A stretch of 64,000 bases of DNA from Kingdonia uniflora (Eukaryota; Streptophyta; Magnoliopsida; Ranunculales; Circaeasteraceae). The notes below the pieces were generated by a model, which saw only the letters and a program-made list of their open reading frames with translations, made no database searches and was not told where the DNA came from. The DNA is taken from positions 124,001 through 188,000 of the forward strand of contig JACGCM010002647.1 of the NCBI GenBank assembly GCA_014058105.1. The letters run 5' to 3'. Below, piece by piece: positions 10,541 to 19,989 of the stretch. Within the stretch, counting starts at the first letter, position 1. Each line of letters opens with the position of its first letter. A program made the position numbers and the translations under genes.

Positions 10541-10875
10541 CTAACCGTACAGTTGAATGAGACCATAATTATCAGCGGGATGCTCCTCTTCGACCACAGG
10601 CACAGTACCAGCATCCTCCTGGTCCACAATCTTTTCCTTAAACAATTCAAGTAGGGACAACTGGTGGCCGGGTAATGGTCCCATCATCTACAATATTCCC
10701 CACCAGTACGCGAAGGGCATGCCTGCAATAGGTACCCCAGGTTCCGTCTCAAAAAGATCAGGCATCTCCGCATCAATGTCTTGCTCAAAACCAAACTTCT
10801 ATTGTAACCCCAACATCGCCTCTCGTACTCCCCCGACCCTTACTGCCGCCTGGTTCTCTTGTGCGGGCACATTTA
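10541..10875 (-). pseudogene. E1 short antisense ORF, copy 2
   Basis: The - strand reads FGFEQDIDAEMPDLFETEPG, then IAGMPFAYWWGIL, then PLPGHQLSLLELFKEKI and a C-terminus ending LIQLYG at the stop 10541-10543. It aligns by eye with the short ORF at 11531-11867 (DMPELVEVEAGKLINEEPYA, YLWDQLKYNF) and with the first ORF of B at 51030-51262. The shared pattern is an acidic MP(D/E)L.E.E segment, a P(F/Y)AY aromatic patch and a Leu-rich helix. Stops interrupt it at about 10688 and 10800. No function is known. It is followed on the antisense strand by the TTCGACAGTTCA cluster and then the main antisense gene. Confidence 0.5.
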
Positions 10876-11049
10876 AAGCTATTCTGATCTGGGCAAGTAA
10901 GCAGAAAGATGAAGAAAAAATGCAGAAAGATGACAAATCCTCTCCACAAAAACCACTTTTATACATGAAGAACGATTTCAACTTTCCCTCTTCCCAAGCT
11001 GAATTAATTGTTGTCTTCAAATTCCTACCTTGAAAACTCAACAGTCCAA

Positions 11050-11500
11050 CCTCTACAACTTCCCAGACGTAACCGTTTCATCTACATGCGCATCAAAACA
11101 CCATTTACGAGGACTTACAGTCGAAATTCTTTCACCAAACCATCGGCCAGTTACCCAACAGCCCATCCAACATCGAACCATCGACCATTTTCACACTTCG
11201 ATCTCTTACACCGAGTCTTCAATAATACAAAGTTATTTTCCTTCGACTATATCATTATACTTCGATTCTAAGTTTTCCAATAGTATTCATTACCACCTAT
11301 TAACGTTCGATGAGATACACTCCTTACTCTGCTTATACGTATATTCATCTACAATGCCTATCAGATTCAAATACACAAAATTTCAGTAAAAACATCGTTT
11401 CCATTCCATTCCCCAAAGTACAACAACCATAACAGTAAATACATTCAAACTACAGTAAACAAAAAACAAAAACCTCTAAATACAACCCTACAAAAAGCCC
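11050..11500. other. Unassigned E1 interior between the two short antisense ORFs
   Basis: Contains CTTCGA-type words and AC-rich stretches, but no recognised coding region. The + strand open frames here show no family resemblance. Confidence 0.4.
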
Positions 11501-11530
11501 TACACTATCACCATCACCTTCACCACTGCC

Positions 11531-11867
11531 TCAAACAACATACCTACTTACAGAAGGTCTAGTTCTACTCGCCAAGCTTGGTTCCTCCATCTCCTCTTCT
11601 GCACAAACGAGGCATTCAGCCAAAGCCGACAGAAAGAGGTGTCGCTTCTCCGAGGTCATAAAATTGTACTTCAGTTGATCCCAAAGATAGGCATAAGGCT
11701 CCTCGTTGATGAGCTTTCCAGCCTCTACCTCCACCAGTTCAGGCATATCCTAGTCCAGATCATGTTGCCCGAAAACTTCATATACAATTCAGCAGTCGTC
11801 CGCCCTACGTGACGATCGCGGGCGAATCCCATCTTTTCTGATAGCGCGTGTTGGGTGTGGTATCCAT
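11531..11867 (-). pseudogene. E1 short antisense ORF, copy 1 (first ORF of the antisense gene)
   Basis: An ATG at 11867 (MDTTPNTRYQKRWDSPAIV) opens the ORF about 100 bases after a TATA-like box. After one or two frame changes it continues as DMPELVEVEAGKLINEEPYA, then YLWDQLKYNFMTSEKRHLFL and AECLVCAEEEMEE, ending at 11531. B has MDSISENTS at the equivalent position and E2 a 96-residue ORF at 25969-26259, so the position and general make-up are kept across three families. The acidic C-terminal half and short length would suit a small regulatory or binding protein, but this is guesswork. Confidence 0.55.
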
Positions 11868-11962
11868 GATAATTTTCAAAATTTGTAGATAAAATAGAAG
11901 AAAGAGCAAATATATATAGAGAAATGAAGAGAACATACAATATCCCTACCCCCATAACCCAT

Positions 11963-11970
11963 ACTTATAG
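11963..11970 (-). promoter_or_regulatory. TATA-like box for E1 short antisense ORF
   Basis: On the - strand GGCTATAAGTATGGG precedes a CT-rich leader (TTCTCTTCATTTCTC) and the ATG at 11867. Comparable boxes precede the first antisense ORF in E2 and B. Confidence 0.45.
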
Positions 11971-12115
11971 CCTCATCTCATGTATTACCCTATAACCACT
12001 AAGACCTCTTAATTACCCTCTTTTATTACCTACCCAAAAACCAATAGTCAAACAGTTCAGCTTCCAAGGACAAACGGTTTTCTCACCAAACACCTTTACA
12101 CCTATTTTTAAGACC

Positions 12116-12134
12116 TTCGCTGAGAGTAGGCGAA
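12116..12134 (+). other. E1 polypurine tract (weak)
   Basis: CTGAGAGTAGGCGAA directly precedes the TGTAG start of the 3' LTR, where second-strand priming occurs. It is interrupted by pyrimidines, so the exact primer is uncertain. Confidence 0.55.
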
Positions 12135-12839
12135 TGTAGTAGCCTACTCGCAGCCTTCTACCCCAGTTGAACACTCGAAGCCTACTCGAATACATCGAAG
12201 CCCACTCAATCCATGAACAAGCCTCCCAAAGATTATCCAAAGACGAAGCCTCGAGGACGAACTCCATATTACAGCAGAAACACTTTGGCCATATTTGTAC
12301 ATGGTCAAAGTATGACGTGACAGACAGCCAGCTCACCAAATAAGATGGTACAGTTGTTGGTCCCTGCAGCTACAGTAACAGGCCCAACCGCCACCACAGT
12401 ACTAAAGACTAGAGATAGACCTAACAACTAATGCAGTGACAGTTCCGACATTTTTGGATCCCATACCCACTCCGGGATAACCGGATAGTACCCTTATAAT
12501 CTGAGCTAACCTTGGTAACTTAACCCTTCCTATGACTCTATAAATAAGAGAGATGGGGAACCAAGAGGGGGTTAGAGAAACTTCCCCCAGACCCATTAAA
12601 GTTTACCTTCGATCACCCTGTAAAACCCAGTATTCGAACCCTCGACCACTCAATAGAAATACAAACACTTTTAAAAATCCTCATCAGAGGTCGTGGAGAG
12701 TCACATTTCGGGCCTCCGTGCACGTATATTGTCTATTGCTTATCTGTATTTTAGGTTATATAAGTGAATCTCTTTGTTTGAAGATTAACCCCATGGTGTA
12801 AGAGCCGACTTCCTTTCCGAAAGAAGTTAGGACCCTACA
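12135..12839 (+). repeat. E1 3' LTR (705 bp, full length)
   Basis: TGTAG...CTACA ends, a TATA box at 12537 and a downstream leader GAGAGATGGGGAACC. It serves as the reference for the 0.5 kb missing from the 5' LTR. Followed by ACTAT (12840-12844). Confidence 0.92.
12537..12545 (+). promoter_or_regulatory. TATA box of E1 3' LTR
   Basis: CTATAAATA within GACTCTATAAATAAGAGAG, with CCTTCCTATGA upstream. This is the typical U3/R junction of a plant LTR. Being in the 3' LTR, it would drive outward transcription to the right. Confidence 0.7.
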
Positions 12840-12919
12840 ACTATGTTTGTCATGTGAGGCCAAAGTAAAAAGTTGTAGTATGGCAGAGTACTACTTTTAG
12901 TTTGTTGCAGGATGGATGG
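12840..12919. other. E1 target-site duplication, short spacer and E2 target-site duplication
   Basis: 12840-12844 is ACTAT (E1 right copy). 12845-12914 is about 70 bases of pre-insertion DNA. 12915-12919 is GATGG, matching 36268-36272 after E2. On the - strand the spacer reads LPYYNFLLWPH in one frame, which faintly resembles the LPYxLKxCFLYFG region of NLR proteins. That would fit the NLR pseudogene continuing here, but the match is too weak to call. Confidence 0.7.
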
Positions 12920-13673
12920 TGTAGTGGCGTATTCTGCATCTCGAACATATGCTTTATCTTTGAACTACATACAAAATTTTGATCTCACCAACAGAGCACG
13001 TGGCAGAGAAAGAATCAAGACAGTAACGTCAGGAAGCAAACACAACATAAATTTCTTAACCAACACCAGTCCATGAGGCTCCTCGTGCTATTGGTTGAGA
13101 GTCGTATTGTAATATCTTATCATGTATCTTAGACTCAAAGCTTCATCATCGACCTCGTTAACATACAGGAAATACTACTAAAGGTATATTCTATATTCCT
13201 TAGTTCGAGTAATCGCATTCGACCTTTATATCAGCAGTTTGATTTATGCAAATGTACAGTCATCAAAAGAGCCGTTGTATAGAACCAGAGGTTAGGATGT
13301 TACATCATTTAGTCAAAGAAGATCTTATATCTACTTTGTAATGTCCACCATTAAAAATATTAATGGTCATCAAACGGTCATATTATAAGACCTATAAATA
13401 GGACTAGAGAACTTCAAATTAAGGACAGACAATTTTATATTGAGGAATCCCTACTCCGAAACTCCAGACACTTAGAGTGCTCAATGTAATAAGTTAGCAA
13501 CTTCAATAAAATCATCTTCTCTTTATCAAAATCCTCAAGAGAGGTCGTGGTTTTTATCATATTCAAAGGTTTTCCATGCTAAATTATCTTGTTGATTATT
13601 GTTTACTGTTCTTGAACGTTCTAGACACATTTGGTGTAAAGGCTAAGTACGAATCCCGAAATTGGCCATTATA
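12920..13673 (+). repeat. E2 5' LTR
   Basis: Starts TGTAGTGGCG and ends CCATTATA where the 3' LTR has CTATTACA, so the terminal CA has become TA by C-to-T change. TATA box at 13392. The primer-binding-like site follows at once. Confidence 0.92.
13392..13400 (+). promoter_or_regulatory. TATA box of E2 5' LTR
   Basis: CTATAAATA in GACCTATAAATAGGACTAG, retained in the 3' LTR at 35984-35992. The E2 promoter core is therefore still present in both copies, unlike E1. Confidence 0.7.
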
Positions 13674-13699
13674 TTTGGCACCGCCTGTGGGAACTGAAG
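13674..13699 (+). other. E2 primer-binding-like site
   Basis: TTTGGCACCGCCTGTGGGAA follows the LTR end, in the position of the tRNA primer site, and is close to the E1 site. The tRNA is not assigned. Confidence 0.75.
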
Positions 13700-13745
13700 T
13701 TCTCAATCCCATTATCTCATAAACTGCTGATCATCTCCTTTCAGA

Positions 13746-15430
13746 ATGTCACCCCCAGGTCAGAGCACACCAATAGTTCAAGCAGAAGAAAATACCGCGC
13801 TAGCAGATCTGCAGGCTACCCTAAATTCTAAAATAGAAAGATAGCTTGCTTTAGAGAAATAGCTGGCGAGTATACAGGACACACTTAAGGTTCTACAGGG
13901 TCTAGAATTTGCCGCCTAGAAGAACAAAGCCGTATAACCTGAAGGCTTATGAATTTCCGTTCATGATAGAATAGAACCTCCTCCGAAAGGAGTTCACGTA
14001 GGAGGTGCGCTTTGATCAAACCATTATCAACAGGAAATGGAACCCATCCTGATCTAGAAGGCCCACCAGGAAGTAGATGGTGGCCCAGTGGGAGTCAGAC
14101 AGATTGAAATTCTACTTTAAAGAGTTTGAGTCCCAGGAAAGGAACTTCTAAGTGAAGGGAGTGTCGACCATAATCCTGGAGAAGGACGCGTTACCCACCC
14201 GACCATGGCAGTTCGACAATATATGACTTAGGAACATGTCGATAGATGAATCAAAGAAATACTCGACGCCCAGACTCCAACTAAAGGAATCCACAGCAGA
14301 TTAGTAAGAACTCAATTGTACAGGAGTTATTGGATGACAAAGTCCCCAACGGATTCCATACTCCGAAGATCCGCAAATACAATAGAATAGATCCAGTGGA
14401 GCACGTCTTGAAGTTCCAGGACGCTTTAGGCCTACATTCTGCGCTCAACCACATTCTCTGTCGGCTCTTCCCAACCAGTTTGTCCGGAGAACCTCTGCGA
14501 TGGTTCCACATACTACCTGAAGGATCCATCATAACTTTCGAATAGCTACAAGAACTCTTCGTCAAGAATTACTCTTACAATAAAGATAAAGAAGAGAATC
14601 TATACTCCCTTTTTAACCTTGAGAAGATGCCGGGTGAGAAGCTCGAGACGTTCACTGAGAATTTCATGGAGTTAGCTTAAAAAGTAGATTGACTTGACTA
14701 GAAGATCACCATTTCGGCTTTCACCAATGCGTTACTTGTCGATGAAAGGGCGAAGGAATACCTTATCCTCAGTAAACCAACAACTCTGGAAGACATGATC
14801 GAAAAGGTCAACAGTTGTATTGATATAGAAAGAATGGTGTATGACAGATAGAAACCCCAGAAGTCAATATTAATACCTCAAGATCAGTCAGCCAGCCAGG
14901 ACTTTAATTGTACTGCCGATCAGGGTGGAGATAGGAAACGGACAAAATCTAATGACGAATGACCTCGAAAGGGGAATAACTTGCCCAAACCCTGCCTTCC
15001 CAAGATGAATGTGACCATAGCCAGCATTTATCCTATACTTCAGAAGGATTGTTTCTTCCGTAATGCACAATATCTCCAACTCATTGAGAACAAATCATAT
15101 TCTATTCACCACAAGGTCAGACATCATGAAACAGAATACTGCTTTGCCTTACAGCGGTTATTAGAGTATATCTTCATTGATGGACAAATGCATGAGTACA
15201 TTGTAGATGCCAAAAGCTACAAGAACGGGAGTTACAAACTTCCTACAGATGCCGAACAAGCCGAAGAGCCGGCAGGAGAAAAGCACTTATACCATATGAC
15301 GCTATGCCACTTCATTGAGACTCAGATCGTCAACCAATCGAGCAAAATTAAGAGACGACGGGTCAACAAATGTAGCGATCTGTCCATGGAAGCCAAAAAA
15401 GCTCGTTTACTTCCTGTTTTCAGCTTTTAA
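13746..15430 (+). pseudogene. gag: E2 gag (broken)
   Basis: The ATG at 13746 (MSPPGQSTPIVQAEENTAL) starts a coiled-coil-like N-part in which TAG stops at 13842 and 13860 sit where Gln is expected (IER*LALEK*LASIQ). The conserved gag core spans about 14340-14830 in several frames (EPLRWFHILPEGSIITFE; then AFTNALLVDERAKEYLIL; then TLEDMIEKVNSCIDIERM). The C-terminal Tat segment is open at 14981-15430 with YCFALQRLLEYIFIDGQMHE and YKNGSYKLP. B has the same segment, and E1 a more distant one. Role: particle assembly. The tail passes without a clear gap into the protease. Confidence 0.8.
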
Positions 15431-15489
15431 CAGATAGGAATTTCGTTTGATGACTGTGATGTTCGTCATATCAGCTATCCTCACCATGA

Positions 15490-15921
15490 TGTTTTGGTGA
15501 TCATGTTGAAAATGCGAAATATTGTGCTTCACACAATGATGATAGATACTGGAAGTACAATTGAATTACTTTTTCAAAGTACGATTGATCAGATGGGACT
15601 GACGGATAAAGAACAGCCCAATGAAATTGATATCTGTAGATTCAACGGGTCTAAAGAAGAACGTGTAGGAAAGATTATACTTCCTATCATGGCAGGACCT
15701 GTGACACTCGACATTGTCTTTTATGCTATCAATACAAAATCCCGTTATTTGGGGATAATGGGGCACTGCTGGTTACACAATATGCGAACTATTCCATCCA
15801 CCTATCATTTGGCACTGCGATTTGAGCGAAATTGCGGCATATATGAGATCAAAGGAAGTCAAAAGCTCGCTCGAGCATGTGAAAATTTTATCGTCATCGT
15901 TCCAGAATCGTTAGAGCCATA
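15490..15921 (+). pseudogene. E2 aspartic protease region
   Basis: An open 142-residue stretch holds MLKMRNIVLHTMMIDTGSTI with the retropepsin active-site triplet DTG (about 15545-15560), then FNGSKEERVGKIILPIMAG and the downstream hairpin SRYLGIMGHCWLHNMRTIPS. The DTG motif is intact, unlike the decayed integrase. The region would be part of the Gag-Pol polyprotein; an ATG at 15494 is incidental. Followed by a spacer rich in stops before the reverse transcriptase. Confidence 0.85.
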
Positions 15922-16139
15922 GTTTGCATCGCAATGATAGGAAACAACAGGGAAAGTTACAAAAAACTATACAGTAAACTCTATAGAAAACCATCTGCCA
16001 AGCGCAAAAATAACAGAGTTCATCAAAATTAGTTGTAAAAAGCGAGGAGCATACATTGGCACTCTTTTGCAAATAGCAGAATGAGATGTCCTTATTCAGT
16101 TCCTTAAAGACAATAGTAATGTATTCACTTGGACATTTC

Positions 16140-16990
16140 ACGAAATGCCGGGTATTGATCCCAAGCTAGCTTGCCACAAGCTCAATTTAAAATATAAAGC
16201 AAAAACTGTCAAACATAAGTAGAGGACCTTGGTACCGAGACTCCGAGAAGAAGTAAATAAAGAGATCGACAAACTCATCAAAGTTGGTTTTATCTGAAAG
16301 GCCAATTACCCAGAATGGATCACGAACATTGTTGCAGTTTCAAAGAAGAATGGTAAGATCATAGTGTGCGTAGATTTCATGGACCTCAACAAACATACTC
16401 CAAAGGACAGTTTCCTACTTCCTATCATAAACCATATGCTCGATTCTACTACAAGACACAAACTCCTATCCATGATGGATGCCGTATCTGGATACAATTA
16501 GATACCTATGTTACCTGATGACCAAAAGAAGATAGCTTTCATTACAGAATATTGCTTATATTGTTATAAAGTCATGCCTTTCGGTCTCAGGAATGCCAGA
16601 GCCACTTATCAATGGTTGATGACACAAATGTTCAAAAATCACCTCGAAAAAACAATAGAAGTCTACATTGATGATATGTTGTATAAAAGCCTAAAAAAGA
16701 AAAACCATATTACAGACTTGCGCACTACTTTTGAAATTCTCCGTTCCTACAAGATGAGGCTCAACCCTGAAAAAGTGCCAGTTTGGGGTCTAGTCAGGAA
16801 AATTCTTGGGATACTTAATCATTTAGTGAGTATAGAAGCTGATCCCGATCGTATTTGCGCTTTACTGTCTATGCCTTCGCCGAAAATAGAAAGACATACA
16901 AAAGTTAGCAGGCAAGATAGCCACAATAAATTGTTTTGCTTCGAAGTCTTCATATCGATGTTGATGGTTATTCTACCTTTTACGTGAAGG
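16140..16990 (+). pseudogene. pol: E2 reverse transcriptase
   Basis: Fingers and palm in order: LREEVNKEIDKLIKVGFI, NYPEWITNIVAVSKKNGKI, VDFMDLNKHTPKDSF, LSMMDAVSGYN, FITEYCLYCYKVMPFGLRNA, RATYQWLMTQMF and the catalytic YIDDM at about 16660-16680, with the thumb LRSYKMRLNPEK. The catalytic Asp pair is kept. Stops at 16297 (FI*KANYPEW, expected Arg) and 16499 (GYN*IPML, expected Gln) are both explained by C-to-T. The connection domain continues to about 16990 and is then frameshifted. Confidence 0.87.
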
Positions 16991-17019
16991 GACAACAAAA
17001 TAGAAGCCTAAAAGCGATC

Positions 17020-17960
17020 CTAAGATCGAGTGGACAATAAAGTGTAAAACAGCATTTCAGGAGCTCAAACTTTACCTAGGATCACCACCAGTGATGAGTA
17101 CACCTAGCGAAGGGGAAGAACTTACAATATATCTTGTGGTTACCAAAGAATCTTTAAGTTCTATCCTCATTCGACTTGACGGTTAGACAAAAAAAACTTT
17201 TTCAATTTCATCAGTAAGACTCTCACTCCTACAGAGTCCCGATATACCAAGATTGAGAAATTTTTCTTAGCTCTCGTGTACATATCGCAAAAGTTGAGAC
17301 AGTATTTTCAGGCATACTCGGTTCGAGTGGTGATAAATTAACCTTTATGAAAGATCTTATTCAAACGAGAAAAGTCCAGACGTATACAAACATGGTTGGT
17401 TACTCCTGGCAAACATGGCATCCATTTTGAACCACGACACTCTGAAAAAAGTCAAGCAGTAGCAGATTTCCTCACTGATTTCCCAGTAGAAGATCTTGAC
17501 AGGGAAGAAGACAGTATGGATAATAATGAGGAACACTTAGAAGAAAAGTCAGACTGGATAACTTAAAAGGGATAACGTCTTTTAACTGATGGATCTTATG
17601 GACCTGCAGGATCAGGTATCGGAATCGTACTTATCGCACCTTCTAATGACAGGATCGAGAAAGCAGTCAGACTCAATTTTGAAGTAGCCAACAATGAGTC
17701 CGAGTATGAAGAAATTAATTATGGTCTAGATATGGCTCTAGAGATTGGAGTCTCTGAGTTATCTGTCTTCATGGACTCATTACTCATTGTGAACCATTAC
17801 ACAGAAAAGTTTTAGAAGAACGAAAAGATGGACGACTACGCAGCAGTAGTAGCCGACAGAATGAGCAGATTTAAAAGAATTACTATCGAACATTTATCAC
17901 ACAAAGAAAATTGACATTCAGACTCCCTCACGTACCTGGCAGGAATACTTGGTACAAAAG
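17020..17960 (+). pseudogene. E2 RNase H and second, archaeal-type RNase H
   Basis: The first RNase H (about 17020-17420) is recognisable only in pieces across frames: AFQELKLYLG, SPPVMSTP, YLVVTKESLSSILIRLDG, then decayed residues. After a linker (PVEDLDREEDSMDNNEEH), a second RNase H runs over about 17580-17930: LLTDGSYGPAGSGIGIVL (first Asp), FEVANNESEYEEINYGLDMA (Glu), LSVFMDSLLIVNHY (Asp). A dual RNase H is a Tat-lineage hallmark. Stops at about 17813 and 17913 break it. E1 has lost this whole block. Confidence 0.82.
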
Positions 17961-17999
17961 CGCATTATCTAAAGATTAAAGTATCATCTACCGCCAGTA

Positions 18000-19310
18000 T
18001 TAACATCATAAGCTTGAATTTTATAAATACTGGGGGAGTTGAAGAGGACGAGGACGATTGGAGATGACCTTACCTCAAGTATATCGGGACTAAAATTATA
18101 TTTGATGGCGAACTCTCTACAGATCCCACGGAGAAGAGACACGTACTTAATAATGTTAAGCGATACATCGTGGACAACGGTCTCCTTTACAAAATTTTGG
18201 TCACAGGACCGTACCTCGAATATTTGTCGAACAAAGAGGCTCAAAAGTTCTTACACAAACTCCATGAGGGGACTTGTGGTTCCCATACAGCGGGACAATT
18301 TCTCGTAAATTGAGTTCTTATTCAAGGAATCTTTTGGCCTAAGATAGAAGCTCAAGCCATTGAACCCGCAAGCAAGTGTGATGCCTACCAAAGACATGGC
18401 CCCCAAATTCGAGCTCCAGCCTTGAAACTCTATTCAAGAAATGTTGTTTGGCAATTTAAAAGATGGGCCCTCGACCTCCAAGGAGAATTCCCCACGACAC
18501 CGGGCAAAAGGAAACAACTTCAAGTAATAACGGATTACTTTACAAAATGGGTAGAAGCAATCCCTCTATGCCGCACACGTGAAGGCGAAGTCATCAAATT
18601 CATCTGGGTAACTATCATCATCTGATTAGGTTGCCCCCATCTCATCAGAATTAATAATAGACCTCAATTCGTTGGCTCCAGATTCATTAAGTTCCTCAAT
18701 CAACATAATATCATCCACTCCCCTTTAAACCCATATTACCCACAAGGAAATGGCCAGGCATAAATCACTAATCGAATAATAGTAGATGGGATCAAAAAGT
18801 GCTTGACAGATAAGAAGGGCAATTGGGTCCAAGAACTACCATATGTCCTGTGGGCATATCGCACAATACCTCAGGTATCAACTGGATGCACACCGTTCTT
18901 ACTAGCGTATGGTACAAAAGCAATCATCCCCACTCCATATTATCACCCAATACGCGACCATACCATGACGGATGAGGAGAATGAGTACCTGTTGGCATAT
19001 AACATAAATTGGATCTAGGAGACTAGAGACAGAATAATCATAAATTTGGGAAGATACCACCAAGCTCTATCCCGATCTTACAACAAGCGCGTTCATCACA
19101 AAGAGTTTAAAATTAATGATATCGTCCTACTAGAAATTCCCAAACACAAAAATAAAGAAAGCGTTGGGAAACTGTCCAAAAATTGGGAAAGTCCTTTTAT
19201 TATTATCGAAAAAAATGGCCTTGGTTCTTACGATCTCGCCACTGAACATGGAGATTGAATTCCTAATCCTTGGAACACGAGGAGATTGAAATTGTATCGC
19301 CAATAAAAAT
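18000..19310 (+). pseudogene. E2 integrase, catalytically dead
   Basis: Zinc-binding region about 18130-18390: LHEGTCGSHTAGQF with the final Cys-x2-Cys degraded to KCDAYQRHG. The core has the first Asp in RWALDLQGEFPTT, but the second is Asn (RINNRPQFVGS) and the third position is a stop (NGQA*ITNR, where E1 has QVEAINK). The C-terminal part is well kept: WVQELPYVLWAYRTIPQ, LLAYGTKAIIPTPYYHP, INLGRYHQALSRSYNKRV, NWESPFIIIEKNGLGSY. Two of three catalytic residues are lost, so no active integrase could be made even with the stops read through. Ends about 19310. Confidence 0.87.
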
Positions 19311-19540
19311 CCATCACAGTGTACTTTTCTACAAATCAATCTATCATCTTGTGTGACGATCTTCCATCAATGAAAGATTTATGTTCGATCCCCATACATC
19401 TGAGTACTTTCTACTATTTCATACATTACTCTATCTAACACATTCATCATACGTTAATCTTACACCAATGAAATATTTGTGTTCGATTGCCCTACACTAT
19501 AGTACTTTTCTAATATATCCTACAAGTACTTCTATATACA

Positions 19541-19805
19541 GGTTACAAATCGTTTGTTACTTTGGCCAAACTGATCATCTATTACATTATAGATCATTTG
19601 TTACTTTGGCTAAACTGATTATCGACTACATTACAAATCGTTTGTTGCTTTGGCCAAACTGATCTTCGACTACATTACCGATCGTTTGCTGCTTTGGCCA
19701 AACTGATCTATTACATTACAAATCGTTTATTACTTTGGCCAAACCAATCATCTATTATATTACAGATCGTTTGGTTTTTTGGCCAAACCAATCTACCACC
19801 TATGT
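19541..19805 (+). repeat. E2 tandem repeat, six 44-bp units after pol
   Basis: CGTTTGTT(A/G)CTTTGGCCAAA anchors fall at about 19551, 19595, 19639, 19683, 19724 and 19768, a 44-base period with one 41-base step. Most units contain the perfect palindrome TTTGGCCAAA followed by CTGATC. Located just downstream of integrase, like the 192-bp block of E1. Confidence 0.92.
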
Positions 19806-19989
19806 TCCTCTATATGCGATAAACTCTGGGGACCATCCTATACAATAGATGTTCGACTAATATGGTATCATTGATCTAACGAAAGGTTAGTATAAATCAT
19901 CATTATAGACATTCCTATTTTCATACATTATACACGTTAGTATGCATAGCGCACCCTCACAATCGTTACTCCTCAAAAGAACTATCACT

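Larger units (their letters stand above)
609..12839 (+). mobile_element. Ty3/gypsy Tat-like LTR retrotransposon E1 (12.2 kb, defective)
   Basis: A complete but dead LTR retrotransposon with order 5' LTR, primer-binding-like site, gag, protease, reverse transcriptase, integrase, a 192-bp tandem-repeat block, an antisense gene, purine tract and 3' LTR. LTRs begin TGTAG and end CTACA and the element is bounded by ACTAT duplications. Long LTR-free 3' space with an antisense ORF and a tandem repeat after pol is characteristic of the Tat lineage. Defects: the 5' LTR lacks about 0.5 kb including its promoter, most of RNase H is deleted, and gag and pol carry frameshifts and stops. A hand count gives about 15 differences over the ~187 bases the LTRs share, about 12 of them transitions, so the insertion is not recent. 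Confidence 0.93.

Noticed and set aside
609..12839. Assignment to the Athila lineage with an envelope-like gene downstream of pol
   Set aside because: The downstream coding region is on the opposite strand and lacks a signal peptide or membrane segments in a fitting order. The dual RNase H in the relatives points to Tat.
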